DNA of 64,000 bases from an uncultured bacterium. Its GTDB lineage: Bacteria; Spirochaetota; UBA4802; JAGODF01. The first letter of the stretch is position 1; every line of letters starts with the position of its first letter. Both the position numbers and the translations under genes were made by a program. Shown here piece by piece: positions 1 through 10,230 of the stretch. The notes beneath the pieces are model-generated. The model did no database searches and had not been told where the DNA came from. It worked only from the letters and a program-made list of their open reading frames with translations. The DNA lies in the NCBI GenBank assembly GCA_937921485.1, contig CAKZSV010000007.1:1-64000 (forward strand). Direction: 5' to 3'.

Positions 1-1237
1 ATGCTTCATCGGTCCAGAAAACAAACGCGCCGGATGCAGCCACCCCCCATTTATTGGGAATAGCTCTTACCGTGTGCTGATTGTTCGCGCCGCCAGCAAG
101 GGTTGCAGGTACTTCATCAGTGAGCGCGTTGAATTCGAGAACGGACGATGCTACCCCTGGATTGCCCGCAATATCATTGTAGGCAGAAACTTTTGCGTAA
201 TAGCGTTTCTTTGCTGTCAGCGGTTTAAGTTCAATTGCATGCAGTGAAGTAAATGCCAATAGATTCTGTTCAGTATTGCCACTTGCGTCGTTGTTGCGCC
301 CCCATATTAGCGTATAATTTGTCGCTTCACTGGTTGCCCATGAAAGCTGTGCAGTAGTTGTAGTTACTGCATCAACGCCAAGTGCGGTAGTTATCGTCGG
401 CGCTCCCGGTACAGGATCAATATCTGTATTTACAGTGATAAAATTCCACGTAACCTCAGCCGGCAGGGCGTTGCCGCTTAAATCTTTTACGCCGGTGGTC
501 ACATGCACGGTGTATGTCGTATTTTTTTCGAGGGTTTCCGTTGGTGTCAGCGTGGCAGTGGGATGGACATAGCTAATTGTTGCTGGTACTTTATTAGTTC
601 CACCTGTTTCCAGGTAAAACGTCGAAGCATTCAAGGTCGAAACATCAATGGTTTCACTGAACTGAATGCTGATTCCCGGTGCGGTGCGGGAAATTCCTCC
701 GCCGGTTGGTGAGTTGCTGCCACCAACGGTTGCTGGCGCAGTCGTGTCTGCCGTGGTTCCCACGCTGAATGTCCGCACGCCGGGGTTGTTGAGAGTAACA
801 TTTTGTGCACTATCGCGAATTCCCGCGCCGATGTTCACGGAAATGGTGTCGTTGTTGGGAATCGGATTCATTCCCCCGATGAACTCAACAGTGACAATTG
901 TCACGGGTGCAGGGCCAGTCCCTATGGTATAGTGAACTCCCTCGGTAAGGCCGCCGAGCGATGATGAACTAATCGAAATATTTGCTGATAGTGTGGTGGT
1001 GTTTACTGGAATATTGAATACAATCACATACTTTGTGTTTGTGGGATTCCCGTTCGTTCCATTGGCAGGATACACATTCACTACTTCGGGATAATAATAC
1101 CCCGTGGTCACGCTTCCCCCTCCGGTCGTAATATCAGCCGGATTGACCGTGGGCGATTCCCTCACGCACGAAAGGAAGAGTACAGATGCAAGCGGCACTG
1201 CAAGTGCCAATGAATGAATGTGGTGATTATGCTTCAT
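1..1237 (-). CDS. Ig-like/fibronectin type III domain lipoprotein, partial (C-terminus beyond window edge)
   Basis: Manual reverse translation from ATG at 1237 gives MKHNHHIHSLALAVPLASVLFLSCVRESPTVNPADI..., a lipobox-like LSC, then Big_5-like and FN3-like segments; open to the window edge. Not in the ORF track because it is truncated. Confidence 0.85.
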   Translation of the reverse strand, partial: MKHNHHIHSLALAVPLASVLFLSCVRESPTVNPADITTGGGSVTTGYYYPEVVNVYPANGTNGNPTNTKYVIVFNIPVNTTTLSANISISSSSLGGLTEGVHYTIGTGPAPVTIVTVEFIGGMNPIPNNDTISVNIGAGIRDSAQNVTLNNPGVRTFSVGTTADTTAPATVGGSNSPTGGGISRTAPGISIQFSETIDVSTLNASTFYLETGGTNKVPATISYVHPTATLTPTETLEKNTTYTVHVTTGVKDLSGNALPAEVTWNFITVNTDIDPVPGAPTITTALGVDAVTTTTAQLSWATSEATNYTLIWGRNNDASGNTEQNLLAFTSLHAIELKPLTAKKRYYAKVSAYNDIAGNPGVASSVLEFNALTDEVPATLAGGANNQHTVRAIPNKWGVAASGAFVFWTDEA

Positions 1238-1434
1238 TATTACTATTATACACAGATTTTTTCAAATAACGCAAGGTTTTTTTATTATTTTTGAATTTTT
1301 ACGAATAAAAACATGCTACATGTACTCTTTCATGTATTTCGGATTGCAAAAAAAATTTACTTGCTAAAATACATATACATATGTAGTGTTGTTTGTGTGA
1401 TATGTTTACAACAGCTATATCGTAATGGAGGTCT

Positions 1435-1638
1435 ATGATGATAAAAACAACCTACATGATGACAAAAGATGTGTTGTTGCTGCTCAAAGACGCCGAGAAG
1501 CAAACCGGCTGGACGATGATTGATCTCATCATTGCAGTGATGCGCTACGCAATGCGGTTTCACTCGAAGTACGAAAGGGAGCATGGCAGAATCGAATACC
1601 AGAAGCGCCTGGATGCCGATGGCATGCCAAGAGTTTAG
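1435..1638 (+). CDS. small hypothetical protein (67 aa)
   Basis: ORF with GGAG-type RBS just upstream (taatggaggtctATG); no family recognised. Confidence 0.5.
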   Translation: MMIKTTYMMTKDVLLLLKDAEKQTGWTMIDLIIAVMRYAMRFHSKYEREHGRIEYQKRLDADGMPRV

Positions 1639-1735
1639 ATGAGCACTAGATAAAAATTACATCTTTCTGGAAAAAATCTTGCATAAAAATAATCGTGTTA
1701 AGATACATTGCTTACGGGGTCAGAGCATATCTCAC

Positions 1736-4198
1736 ATGAAGCGTAAACTTTCACATGCAGCAGTACAAACCCTTGCAACGGCAATAAGTATCTCGCTCGT
1801 ATTCATCAATCCCACGCGTATTCGCGCGGATATCACGTCGGTAACGCTCACCCCCGCGTCGCCCACCACGCTTTCCAATGGCAAATCGTACTATGTGGCC
1901 GGTAAACCATATACCTTCCGGGTGCTCGCGGTAGATCCGGAAGCAACAGAGGATATCGACTGGAATCAGATTGTGCTTGAGTTTCGCGAGGGCGTAACGA
2001 CGCGCGCATCATGTACAATAAATATCAATGAAGACAGTGATTCTGTTGCAGCGGAGTCGGGTGTTGTTGTCGATACTATTAAAACTATTAACCGCCCGGA
2101 ACAAAGCAATCCGGAACCAAGCAATTGGTCAAATCTGGATTACACCATTACCCTGCGTTTCCGATGGGATGCCACCGATTTCAATACCGCCGCGGGCAAT
2201 AGCGTGCGTGCCACCGTATCGGAAGATAAAGCCCCTGCATCAAGCATGAGCGATACGGTCACGTTTAACTATGGCGTCTGTGCGTCAATTGCCGTGCGCA
2301 ATTTTGCCCAAGATGGCGATGCCGCCGATGGGCGTATCAATCCCTGGCACAGCGCATTTAACGTAACCTATTCAATTGTGTACTATGTGGCGGGGGAGAG
2401 TATTACGAATACCGTTCACAGCATTGCTGCAGGTGAAATTACTGATACCGAACTTTTGCTTGATGGCGCACCTACTGCAATGACCGATAATAATATGGCG
2501 GATGATCTCTCATATACTGTTGCGGCCGAATACATGAATACCAATGGCGTTCCTTTAGGCAATCATGCGTGGCGGGTGCGTGCCACGATGACTACTGCCG
2601 GAGGGCCGGAGGATAGCGTCATTGCCAACCAGCTTCCCTTCAATCTTGACCGCGTGCAAATAACAGCGATCACCTTTTCCGGCGGTGGCGGGATCGACGC
2701 GCCGTACTACCGCAGTGTCAATATTGCCGGCACGCAGATTAATATTACCGCGTTGATGCAAAATGGCGCTGGTCCGATGGTGGGAAATACGACTATCAGG
2801 CTTTCCGATGGTACCAATACGTATGATGTGCAGATTCTTTCGGGTCAAACGACTGGCTCTGCGCTGCTCAATCCGTATCCAGGGGTAGGAATAACTCCCG
2901 ATGGCGCTACCACACCGCTGACGTATCAGGTGACTGCAGTTTTCGGCGGGGCGTATGATAACGGGCAGAATATTCCTGCTCGAATCACACAGCCCGCATC
3001 CCCGGTCATTTACTGGGATCGCAACGACCCGCCAGGTGCCAATTCCGCGCCCTTCACACCCTGGGTGGGAACCACCGTCACTGCCTATTCGATGACGCTC
3101 AACTGGACGCCGCTTTCAAATGCCCATCCCGATCTAGATTTTTATTCCTATAGGATGTATTATAAACGCCAGGTTGATGCAGCATGGACGATGATTGATC
3201 GCACTACCCCTGATTATGGACCGGGAGGGACCTATCGGCTCGATCTCATCACAACGGGAAGTGCAACCATCACCGGCCTTTCGCCTTTGACGATTTACGA
3301 TTACTATGTGACCGCGATCGATGTATTCGGCCAGGAGGTAGAGGTGAACCTGCCGGCATCAAGCAATGCCGCATATGACCATGTGCATACTCCCGGTGCG
3401 CCGTATTATGATTCGGTCAATACTTCACCGTCATCGCTTGAAGTATCACTCACCGACGGAATCGACGTGTACAATGACGCAAGCTTTACTGCCGATGCGA
3501 AAGCATCAGCCCGGCCGCTTCGAAAGAGCGCGATACGCGTATCGCTTTTCGTGATTACCGCACAGGGAGTACCTGATGCGGTCAACCTCATTATCGCACC
3601 GGATGGAATGGCGGATTTATGGACTTCCGGCGTTGGCTTAAATGGTACGGAGGGTGTCGATTATTACAGAATTATGTGCGAAAAAACATCAGCAAATAAG
3701 TGGAAAGGATATATACCGGACACAAACCCATTAATTTCAATTGGCAGTTCAGTGCGATTTATTGTAGAAACTATCAAAAGCGGAGTGCCAAATTATGCGG
3801 ATCACGACTCGGAAAGCGAAACACCCCCGGGCAATCCCAACGACTATGAATACACTTTTTCCATTTCGAAAGAAGTAAAATTCACCCCGTGGCCCACGCG
3901 CATCTTAAACAATGTCATCACCGATAAAAACCCGCTTGCCTATCCCTCGTTTTATTTATCCGATGACGCGTATGTGACCATAAAGGCCTTCGACATAAAA
4001 GGCCGCCCGGTGGCAACGCTTCTGGAAAATGCGTTCCGAAAGGGAGGACAAAACATTAAAGAAGGAGGGTGGGGAGGCACCAACCGTTCGGGCAAAAAGC
4101 TCGGCCCGGGATTGTATTACATAAACATCAAGGCCCGCCGCCAATCCGACGGCAAAGTGATACTCAACGAGAATGAAAAAGTCGTGGTGGCGCGGTGA
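1736..4198 (+). CDS. secreted FN3-domain protein with FlgD-Ig-like C-terminal module
   Basis: ORF 1679..4198; the internal Met at 1736 starts a signal peptide (MKRKLSHAAVQTLATAISISLVF). C-terminus VTIKAFDIKGRPVATLLENAFRKGGQNIKEGGWGGTNRSGKKLGPGLYYINIKA resembles FlgD-Ig modules. Confidence 0.8.
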   Translation: MKRKLSHAAVQTLATAISISLVFINPTRIRADITSVTLTPASPTTLSNGKSYYVAGKPYTFRVLAVDPEATEDIDWNQIVLEFREGVTTRASCTININEDSDSVAAESGVVVDTIKTINRPEQSNPEPSNWSNLDYTITLRFRWDATDFNTAAGNSVRATVSEDKAPASSMSDTVTFNYGVCASIAVRNFAQDGDAADGRINPWHSAFNVTYSIVYYVAGESITNTVHSIAAGEITDTELLLDGAPTAMTDNNMADDLSYTVAAEYMNTNGVPLGNHAWRVRATMTTAGGPEDSVIANQLPFNLDRVQITAITFSGGGGIDAPYYRSVNIAGTQINITALMQNGAGPMVGNTTIRLSDGTNTYDVQILSGQTTGSALLNPYPGVGITPDGATTPLTYQVTAVFGGAYDNGQNIPARITQPASPVIYWDRNDPPGANSAPFTPWVGTTVTAYSMTLNWTPLSNAHPDLDFYSYRMYYKRQVDAAWTMIDRTTPDYGPGGTYRLDLITTGSATITGLSPLTIYDYYVTAIDVFGQEVEVNLPASSNAAYDHVHTPGAPYYDSVNTSPSSLEVSLTDGIDVYNDASFTADAKASARPLRKSAIRVSLFVITAQGVPDAVNLIIAPDGMADLWTSGVGLNGTEGVDYYRIMCEKTSANKWKGYIPDTNPLISIGSSVRFIVETIKSGVPNYADHDSESETPPGNPNDYEYTFSISKEVKFTPWPTRILNNVITDKNPLAYPSFYLSDDAYVTIKAFDIKGRPVATLLENAFRKGGQNIKEGGWGGTNRSGKKLGPGLYYINIKARRQSDGKVILNENEKVVVAR

Positions 4199-4377
4199 AT
4201 ATGGGATGGTCGTTATTGCATGAACAATATACTATACGTGTGATATTTTATATACATTATGTCGCATTTGTATGAGAATTTTTAATAAATAAACTTTTTT
4301 TTTTCTTGATTGCAATTCAAAATACCCTTATCTTGTAAATTAAGATAGTTGTCCATAAAATGCAAGGGAGGGATTTT

Positions 4378-4548
4378 ATGGCGGTGCAGAGCATAACCGG
4401 AGCGGACGCGATGCCGCAGGGTTCTCTTGAAAGTTCGCGCGTGTATAATGAACAGGCGAGCAGGATTGAGGAGCAGAAGATTGTTGAAAATCCGAAGAAT
4501 GTGCTCCAGGAAGAGAACAAGGGCATCATGATTGATACGCGTGCATAA
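4378..4548 (+). CDS. small hypothetical protein
   Basis: ORF 4360..4548 with likely start at ATG 4378 after AGGGAGGG RBS; followed by a rho-independent terminator. Confidence 0.55.
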   Translation: MAVQSITGADAMPQGSLESSRVYNEQASRIEEQKIVENPKNVLQEENKGIMIDTRA

Positions 4549-4587
4549 TTTCGCAGACACTTTTCTCTGCCACAATATATAGCGTGG

Positions 4588-4616
4588 AAGCAGTCGTGAA
4601 GACTGCTTTTTTTTTT
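4588..4616 (+). terminator. rho-independent terminator
   Basis: AAGCAGTC-gtgaa-GACTGCTT followed by a T tract. Confidence 0.85.
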
Positions 4617-4650
4617 ACTGATTTTTGTTTTTTTCATGAAGAATAAATAA

Positions 4651-4767
4651 GGGAACTTTGAAAAACTGTTTTTAAGGATGTTCCCTTCTGGGCACAATAT
4701 ATTAGGTAAAAACCGCTTTCTTTAATGCTAATTTTAAGGATGAAAGCGGTTTTTAGATGTACCCATA
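4651..4767 (+). repeat. twin-hairpin intergenic repeat, copy 1
   Basis: GGGAAC...AAGGATGTTCCC then GGGCACAATATATTAGGTAAAAACCGCTTTC...GAAAGCGGTTTTTAGATGTACCCA; same motif at 22.4, 22.7 and 41.9 kb. Confidence 0.85.
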
Positions 4768-5045
4768 ATAACTTTTTTATAATTTTCGCCGATTTGGGTT
4801 GACTTTTTTAGCAGGTAGAGGTATCTTGTGTTTAGCAATAAAACTGAATCATCAGTATTTTCGGTATAATTGCTATCATTTTTTTAGATATTGAAGGTGT
4901 AGCATCGGATTGTATGATTCGAATATTGATAATCTGATAGTCGAAATAAAATTTTATTATGCATTATGAAAAAAATTACACTTTTTTCTTTACAAAATTG
5001 CTTGTTTGTGTAGAAAGGGTAAAATTATAGTTTCAGGTACTTTTC

Positions 5046-5390
5046 ATGATTCATATTAATACCGAAGAGCGTGGCAGAGTCATTATACTAATATTCAAAG
5101 GCGAATTTTATATCGACAATCTTCAAGAAGTTGAACGGGCGTGGCGCGAGGTAATTATAAAAAAACCAAGGTTGATTGCAATCGATTGTCAGGGCATCAC
5201 GCATATTGATTCCACGGCCATCAGCACTCTCGTAAAATTTCTCAATGAAGCGATGACAAAAAACATCCGCCTTATTTTTTATGACCTCAATCCTTCTGTC
5301 CAGAAACTTTTCGAAGTCGCGCGGCTTCATCGTTTTTTTACGATCACCACGCGCGAACGATTTGAAAGCAAATTCTGTGCATCGATGTAG
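5046..5390 (+). CDS. STAS-domain protein (anti-sigma factor antagonist type)
   Basis: RLIAIDCQGITHIDSTAISTLVKFLNEA motif typical of SpoIIAA/STAS. Confidence 0.85.
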   Translation: MIHINTEERGRVIILIFKGEFYIDNLQEVERAWREVIIKKPRLIAIDCQGITHIDSTAISTLVKFLNEAMTKNIRLIFYDLNPSVQKLFEVARLHRFFTITTRERFESKFCASM

Positions 5391-5557
5391 CATCAACCCT
5401 GCATGGGATCCTCTCATCCTGCACTAATTGTACCTCTTCATTGTGCTATTCGCAAATCGCAGAGTTGAACAAATTTACTTTATTTGTTGACATAAAATCT
5501 GCTTGCGGGAAATATGTGCAAAAAGAGTTTAATGCACAATTCAATAAGGCTGGAATT

Positions 5558-7708
5558 ATGAATTCCTCACATCCCCTGCATTTGCTGCTTAATCCCTCAA
5601 GCATAGCCATCGTCGGTGCGAACAACAATCCCATGAAAATGGGAACCATGCATGCGCTCAGCATTTTAAAAGATGGCTTTGCCGGAAAGCTCTATCCTGT
5701 TCATCCGAAGGAAAAAACGGTTCTTGGCATGGAAGCATTCACGTCGGTTGAATCGCTTCCTGCGGCGCCGGATCTGGCGATTCTGGTTGTTCCATCAAGC
5801 GAGATCATCAAGCTGGTGGAAGAATTCGGCAAAAAAGGGACGCGCCGTGTCATCATCATCACCGCAGGCTTTCGTGAAACGGGAAGCGCGGGCCGTGCGG
5901 AAGAAGAACGCCTGCAGTCCGTCGCTGCGCGCTACGGTATCCGCTTCCTTGGGCCCAACTGCATGGGCATCATAAATACTGACATTTCCCTCAACACCAC
6001 GGTGGTGACGCTCAATATGAAAGATGGCCGCCTCGGGATGGTGTCTCAGAGCGGGACCTACGTATCGCAGACGCTGCCGTATCTGGTGAAGCACGGCATT
6101 CGTTTCAGCAAAGCCATCAGCGTGGGAAACAGCACCGATATTTCGCTCATCGATGCCCTTGAATATTTGGGCGATGATGAATCAACAAAGGCGATTTCGC
6201 TCTACATCGAAGGACTTTCTGAGCCTAAAAGATTTCTGGAAGTAGCGCGGTCAATCGTATCCAGAAAGCCGATTGTGGCGCAATACGTGGGCGGTTCAAA
6301 AGCGGGTGCCCGCGCGGGATTGAGCCACACCGGAGCGCTTGCCGCGCCAGATCATCTGTACGATGGGCTTTTCAAGCAGGCTGGTGTCATTCGGGTTGAT
6401 TCAGTTGAGGATCTTTTTGGACATGGCTGGATGCTCGCAACCCAGCCGCGGCTTAAAGGGAAACGAGTTGCGGTGCTGACGAATTCCGGCGGGCCGGGCT
6501 CTTCAATGGCCCATACCTGTGAGCAAAACGGCTTTGAAGTGGTTGAATTTTCGGAATCGCTCAAGAAAAAAATTGAGCCTCTTGTTCCGCCTCATGCGCC
6601 CTGCGGCAATCCGGTTGATATCACCTTCAGCATGGACGTGGAGGTGCTCAGCAAAAAGATTCCCGAGATTGTGATGCAAAGCGGAGAGGTCGATGCGGTG
6701 GTGCTTCACGGGACAATGCGGTCGGGATTTATCAAGATTATCTATCCTCATCTGGTGGACATGCTCAACGGCACGCCGCTTGAGACAATTTTAGACATGC
6801 TGAAAATTGATTTTGAGAAATCCGCATCATTGCCGCATATATATGGCATTCCCATGGCTATATCATCGTTTTTCGATTTTGAGGATGATTTCACCGCGGC
6901 ATATCACAGCCACGATGTGCCGGTGTACGATTCGCCTGAAAAAGCAGCGCGTGCGCTTTCGGCGCTTTTGAAATATCATACCATTTTGCAACGATTAAAA
7001 GACGCGCCGGATGAATCACCGCTGCAAAAAAACGATGAAGCGGAACGGATACTGCACGACGCAAAACGAGCAGGACAGCGCGTGCTCGATGAATATCAGT
7101 CAAAACGCCTTCTTGCAGCTTATGGGCTTCCGGTCTCAAAAGAGATGCTGATACAGAACGAATCGGAACTTGCCGAAGCAGTCGCTGCGCTTGGTTTTCC
7201 GGTGGTGCTCAAGGCCTGCAGCAGTGATATTCCGCATAAGACGGGGAAGGGGCTGATTTATTTGCGATTGAATTCGATGGACGAATGCCGTGAAGCGTTT
7301 AAAAATATACGGAAATCGGCGGAAAGCGATGTGCCGGTTCTGGTGAGTGCAATGGCAAGAGGTGAGCGCGAGTTCATGGCAGGATTTCTCCGTCATGAAC
7401 TTTTCGGTGAAGTGGTGTCGTTTGGCCTGGGAGGCATATTTGCGGAGACGATCGGCGATACTACTTTCCGGCTTGCGCCGCTTTCTGTGAATGATGCGAA
7501 GCACATGATGTGCGATATTCGCCATGCGGGACTATTAGGCGAAGTGCGCGGGCTTCCGGCTGTCGATGAGGCATCGCTGATGCATATCATTCGTTCGCTT
7601 GGCGCAATCGGCATGCATCATCATGCTGTCCGGGAAATCGACATCAATCCTGTTTTAGTTGAGGGCAGCAGGCCTGTAATCGTCGATGCGCTCGTCGTGC
7701 TCAATTGA
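5558..7708 (+). CDS. acetate--CoA ligase family protein (ADP-forming acyl-CoA synthetase, fused alpha/beta)
   Basis: LLNPSSIAIVGANNNPMKMG (CoA-binding), GLVSQSGT-like segment, SGGPGSS, C-terminal ATP-grasp (LKACSSDIPHKTGKGLIYLRL; EIDINPVLV). Confidence 0.9.
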   Translation: MNSSHPLHLLLNPSSIAIVGANNNPMKMGTMHALSILKDGFAGKLYPVHPKEKTVLGMEAFTSVESLPAAPDLAILVVPSSEIIKLVEEFGKKGTRRVIIITAGFRETGSAGRAEEERLQSVAARYGIRFLGPNCMGIINTDISLNTTVVTLNMKDGRLGMVSQSGTYVSQTLPYLVKHGIRFSKAISVGNSTDISLIDALEYLGDDESTKAISLYIEGLSEPKRFLEVARSIVSRKPIVAQYVGGSKAGARAGLSHTGALAAPDHLYDGLFKQAGVIRVDSVEDLFGHGWMLATQPRLKGKRVAVLTNSGGPGSSMAHTCEQNGFEVVEFSESLKKKIEPLVPPHAPCGNPVDITFSMDVEVLSKKIPEIVMQSGEVDAVVLHGTMRSGFIKIIYPHLVDMLNGTPLETILDMLKIDFEKSASLPHIYGIPMAISSFFDFEDDFTAAYHSHDVPVYDSPEKAARALSALLKYHTILQRLKDAPDESPLQKNDEAERILHDAKRAGQRVLDEYQSKRLLAAYGLPVSKEMLIQNESELAEAVAALGFPVVLKACSSDIPHKTGKGLIYLRLNSMDECREAFKNIRKSAESDVPVLVSAMARGEREFMAGFLRHELFGEVVSFGLGGIFAETIGDTTFRLAPLSVNDAKHMMCDIRHAGLLGEVRGLPAVDEASLMHIIRSLGAIGMHHHAVREIDINPVLVEGSRPVIVDALVVLN

Positions 7709-7808
7709 GATTGGCTGTTGTCTATCTTTCATTTCACTCTTTCATTTTTCGATGCGATGATGAAAAAAGCTTGAAAATCGCACCCGATTTTTATGATACT
7801 TCCTCATT

Positions 7809-8786
7809 ATGAAAAAGCGTGATCTGCTTCTTGTTTTTCTTATCCTTCCTGTGCTTGTGATGTGTCCTTCATCGCGCGGTGATGATGCCGCACGCATTCA
7901 CTTTATTGTGGGCAGTGTCGATATTTTCTCTGCCGGCAAAAAAGTGCAGCCCCTGATAGGCGGCGTACTCGGAAAGAACGACGTGGTTGAAACGGCGCAG
8001 AAGTCTTCATGCGATCTTCTCTTTGCCGACATGATGCTTGTGCGGATTGGCGAGAAAACAAAAGCAGTGGTCGGTAGCTTGAAGGAAGCATTGGACTCAT
8101 CGCTCAACCTCAGCAAAGGAAAAATCATGCTGATATTCACCCGCCTCGGCAAGGATTCGGTGCTGCGCGTGAAGGGCACAACCGTGACCATCGCGGTGAG
8201 AGGTACCGTGTTTTCGCTGAGTGCCGATGAAAACCGCAGCGCGGTATCGGTGCTGGATGGCAAAGTTGAGATGGAAATAAGAGACAATGCTCGTGTGAAA
8301 AAAGTCGAAGTGGAAACCGGTTTTCTTGCGGAACTCACCAGAGAATTAATCGATGATGTACTTTCGGGAAAAAAGGAAGTACCGGTGAGAAAATTATCGG
8401 TTGCGGAGAAGCGCATATTGCTTGATGAGCTCTCGGATATTCAACGTGATAGCGTCGTATCTTTGCCGCCATCGGTACGCCCGGCATTCGATGATGAAAT
8501 TGCGAAAGTAATGAAACATGAAAGCGCCGAACAGAAAAAACTTAGAGAGGAGGAAGCGGCTTTGCGCAGGACGCTCGATGCGCGCCGAAAAGCGGAATTC
8601 GAAGCGCTGAAAAAGAAAGAGGAAGAAGAGCGGCTAAAAAAAGAAGCTGAAGAAGCGGCGCGTAAGAAAAAGGAAGCCGAAGACGCCGAAAAAAAGCGAC
8701 TTGAAGAAGCGCGCAGGGCGGCGGCAAAAAAAGCCGCGCAGCAAAAGCAAAAAGCTGACAGAAGCACGGATACATCCGGAAATTAA
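7809..8786 (+). CDS. FecR domain-containing protein with charged coiled-coil C-terminus
   Basis: Signal peptide; GKIMLIFTRLGKDSVLRVKGTTVTIAVRGTVFSLSADE matches FecR pattern; C-terminal K/E/A-rich coiled coil. Confidence 0.85.
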   Translation: MKKRDLLLVFLILPVLVMCPSSRGDDAARIHFIVGSVDIFSAGKKVQPLIGGVLGKNDVVETAQKSSCDLLFADMMLVRIGEKTKAVVGSLKEALDSSLNLSKGKIMLIFTRLGKDSVLRVKGTTVTIAVRGTVFSLSADENRSAVSVLDGKVEMEIRDNARVKKVEVETGFLAELTRELIDDVLSGKKEVPVRKLSVAEKRILLDELSDIQRDSVVSLPPSVRPAFDDEIAKVMKHESAEQKKLREEEAALRRTLDARRKAEFEALKKKEEEERLKKEAEEAARKKKEAEDAEKKRLEEARRAAAKKAAQQKQKADRSTDTSGN

Positions 8787-8809
8787 CATATTCCAGAGAG
8801 GAATTCCCT

Positions 8810-10123
8810 GTGAAAAACTTTACTATCTCATCCATTGGAGAACCGCAATTCGATTCGCCCCTGAGAAAAAAATTTGGATATTCCGCGCATCCTTTTGTGT
8901 CGGATGAAAAAAGAGTGCTGTTCGACCCGGTCATCAGCAGTGAAAAACAGGGGAATAATATCAATATTGCCGAAAGCTTTGAAATGGCGGGTCCTCGGGA
9001 GAAAATTTTTTTTGATCCGTCCAAAATTCGATGTGCGGTCGTCACCTGCGGCGGGCTTTGTCCCGGCATCAACGATGTCATTCGTTCCATCGTGATGACC
9101 TCTCATTATCATTACGGCATACAATCGATGTTAGGCATCCGATACGGATATCAGGGCCTTCGTCCCGACAATGAATTTCCGCCGGTGGAATTGACGCCTG
9201 AAGCGGTAGAAGATATTCACCTCGACGGAGGGACGATTTTAGGTTCATCGCGCGGCGGCACCGAGGACATGGATGCGCTTGTCGAGAATATAAGTCGCCT
9301 GGGTATTAATATTTTGTACACTATCGGCGGCGATGGCACCCAGAGCGGCGCGCACAAAATCGCGCAGATAGCCGCATCAAAGGGGCTCAATCTTGCGGTG
9401 GTGGGCATCCCGAAAACTATCGATAATGATATCAGCTATATTCAGAAATCGTTCGGCTTTGAAACCGCTTTTTCCATTGCGGTAGAGGCCATCACTTCCG
9501 CGCATGTCGAATCAAAAGGTGCGCCCAATGGCATCGGTCTTGTGAAACTTATGGGGCGACATTCCGGTTTTATTGCCGCGAATGCAACGCTTGCAATGAA
9601 TGATGTCAATTTTCTTCTTATCCCGGAAGTACCCTTCGATTTAGATGGTCCCAACGGCTTTCTTGCGCACCTGGAAGCGCGCATTCTGAAACGCCATCAC
9701 GCGGTGATATGTGTTGCGGAAGGTGCGGGACAGGAGCTTTTGAGCGGCGACAAAGAGCTCGAGCGCGACGCATCGGGCAATATTAAACTTCAAGATATCG
9801 GCGTCTATCTTCGCGACAGAATCAGCGCATATTTTAAATCAAAAAATATTCCCGCAAACCTGAAATACATCGATCCAAGTTACATGATCAGAAGCGCCCC
9901 GGCAAACCCGAGTGATTCGATTTTCTGTACGCTTCTGGGACAAAATGCCGTGCATGCGGCAATGGCGGGAAAAACTGATCTTCTCATTGGATGCTGGAAC
10001 AATATCTTTACGCACGTGCCGATAGAGCTGGCTGTTTCAACGCGGAAAAAAATTAATCCCGATTCTCATTTCTGGTACAATGTGCTTCAGGCGACGGGGC
10101 AGAACCCGAATATGAAAAATTAA
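8810..10123 (+). CDS. 6-phosphofructokinase family protein (PPi-PFK-like clade)
   Basis: CGGLCPGINDVIR, TIGGDGTQSGAHKI, GIPKTIDNDI, MGRHSGFIA motifs. Confidence 0.93.
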   Translation: MKNFTISSIGEPQFDSPLRKKFGYSAHPFVSDEKRVLFDPVISSEKQGNNINIAESFEMAGPREKIFFDPSKIRCAVVTCGGLCPGINDVIRSIVMTSHYHYGIQSMLGIRYGYQGLRPDNEFPPVELTPEAVEDIHLDGGTILGSSRGGTEDMDALVENISRLGINILYTIGGDGTQSGAHKIAQIAASKGLNLAVVGIPKTIDNDISYIQKSFGFETAFSIAVEAITSAHVESKGAPNGIGLVKLMGRHSGFIAANATLAMNDVNFLLIPEVPFDLDGPNGFLAHLEARILKRHHAVICVAEGAGQELLSGDKELERDASGNIKLQDIGVYLRDRISAYFKSKNIPANLKYIDPSYMIRSAPANPSDSIFCTLLGQNAVHAAMAGKTDLLIGCWNNIFTHVPIELAVSTRKKINPDSHFWYNVLQATGQNPNMKN

Positions 10124-10230
10124 TGGCAATCGATAAAGCCGCTTGACTTTTATTCCAGGCGGTAGTACCTTAATATGCAGTTTGGCGGTGTTGATGTACC
10201 ATGATACAGAAACGAATTCGGAGGGCAGGC

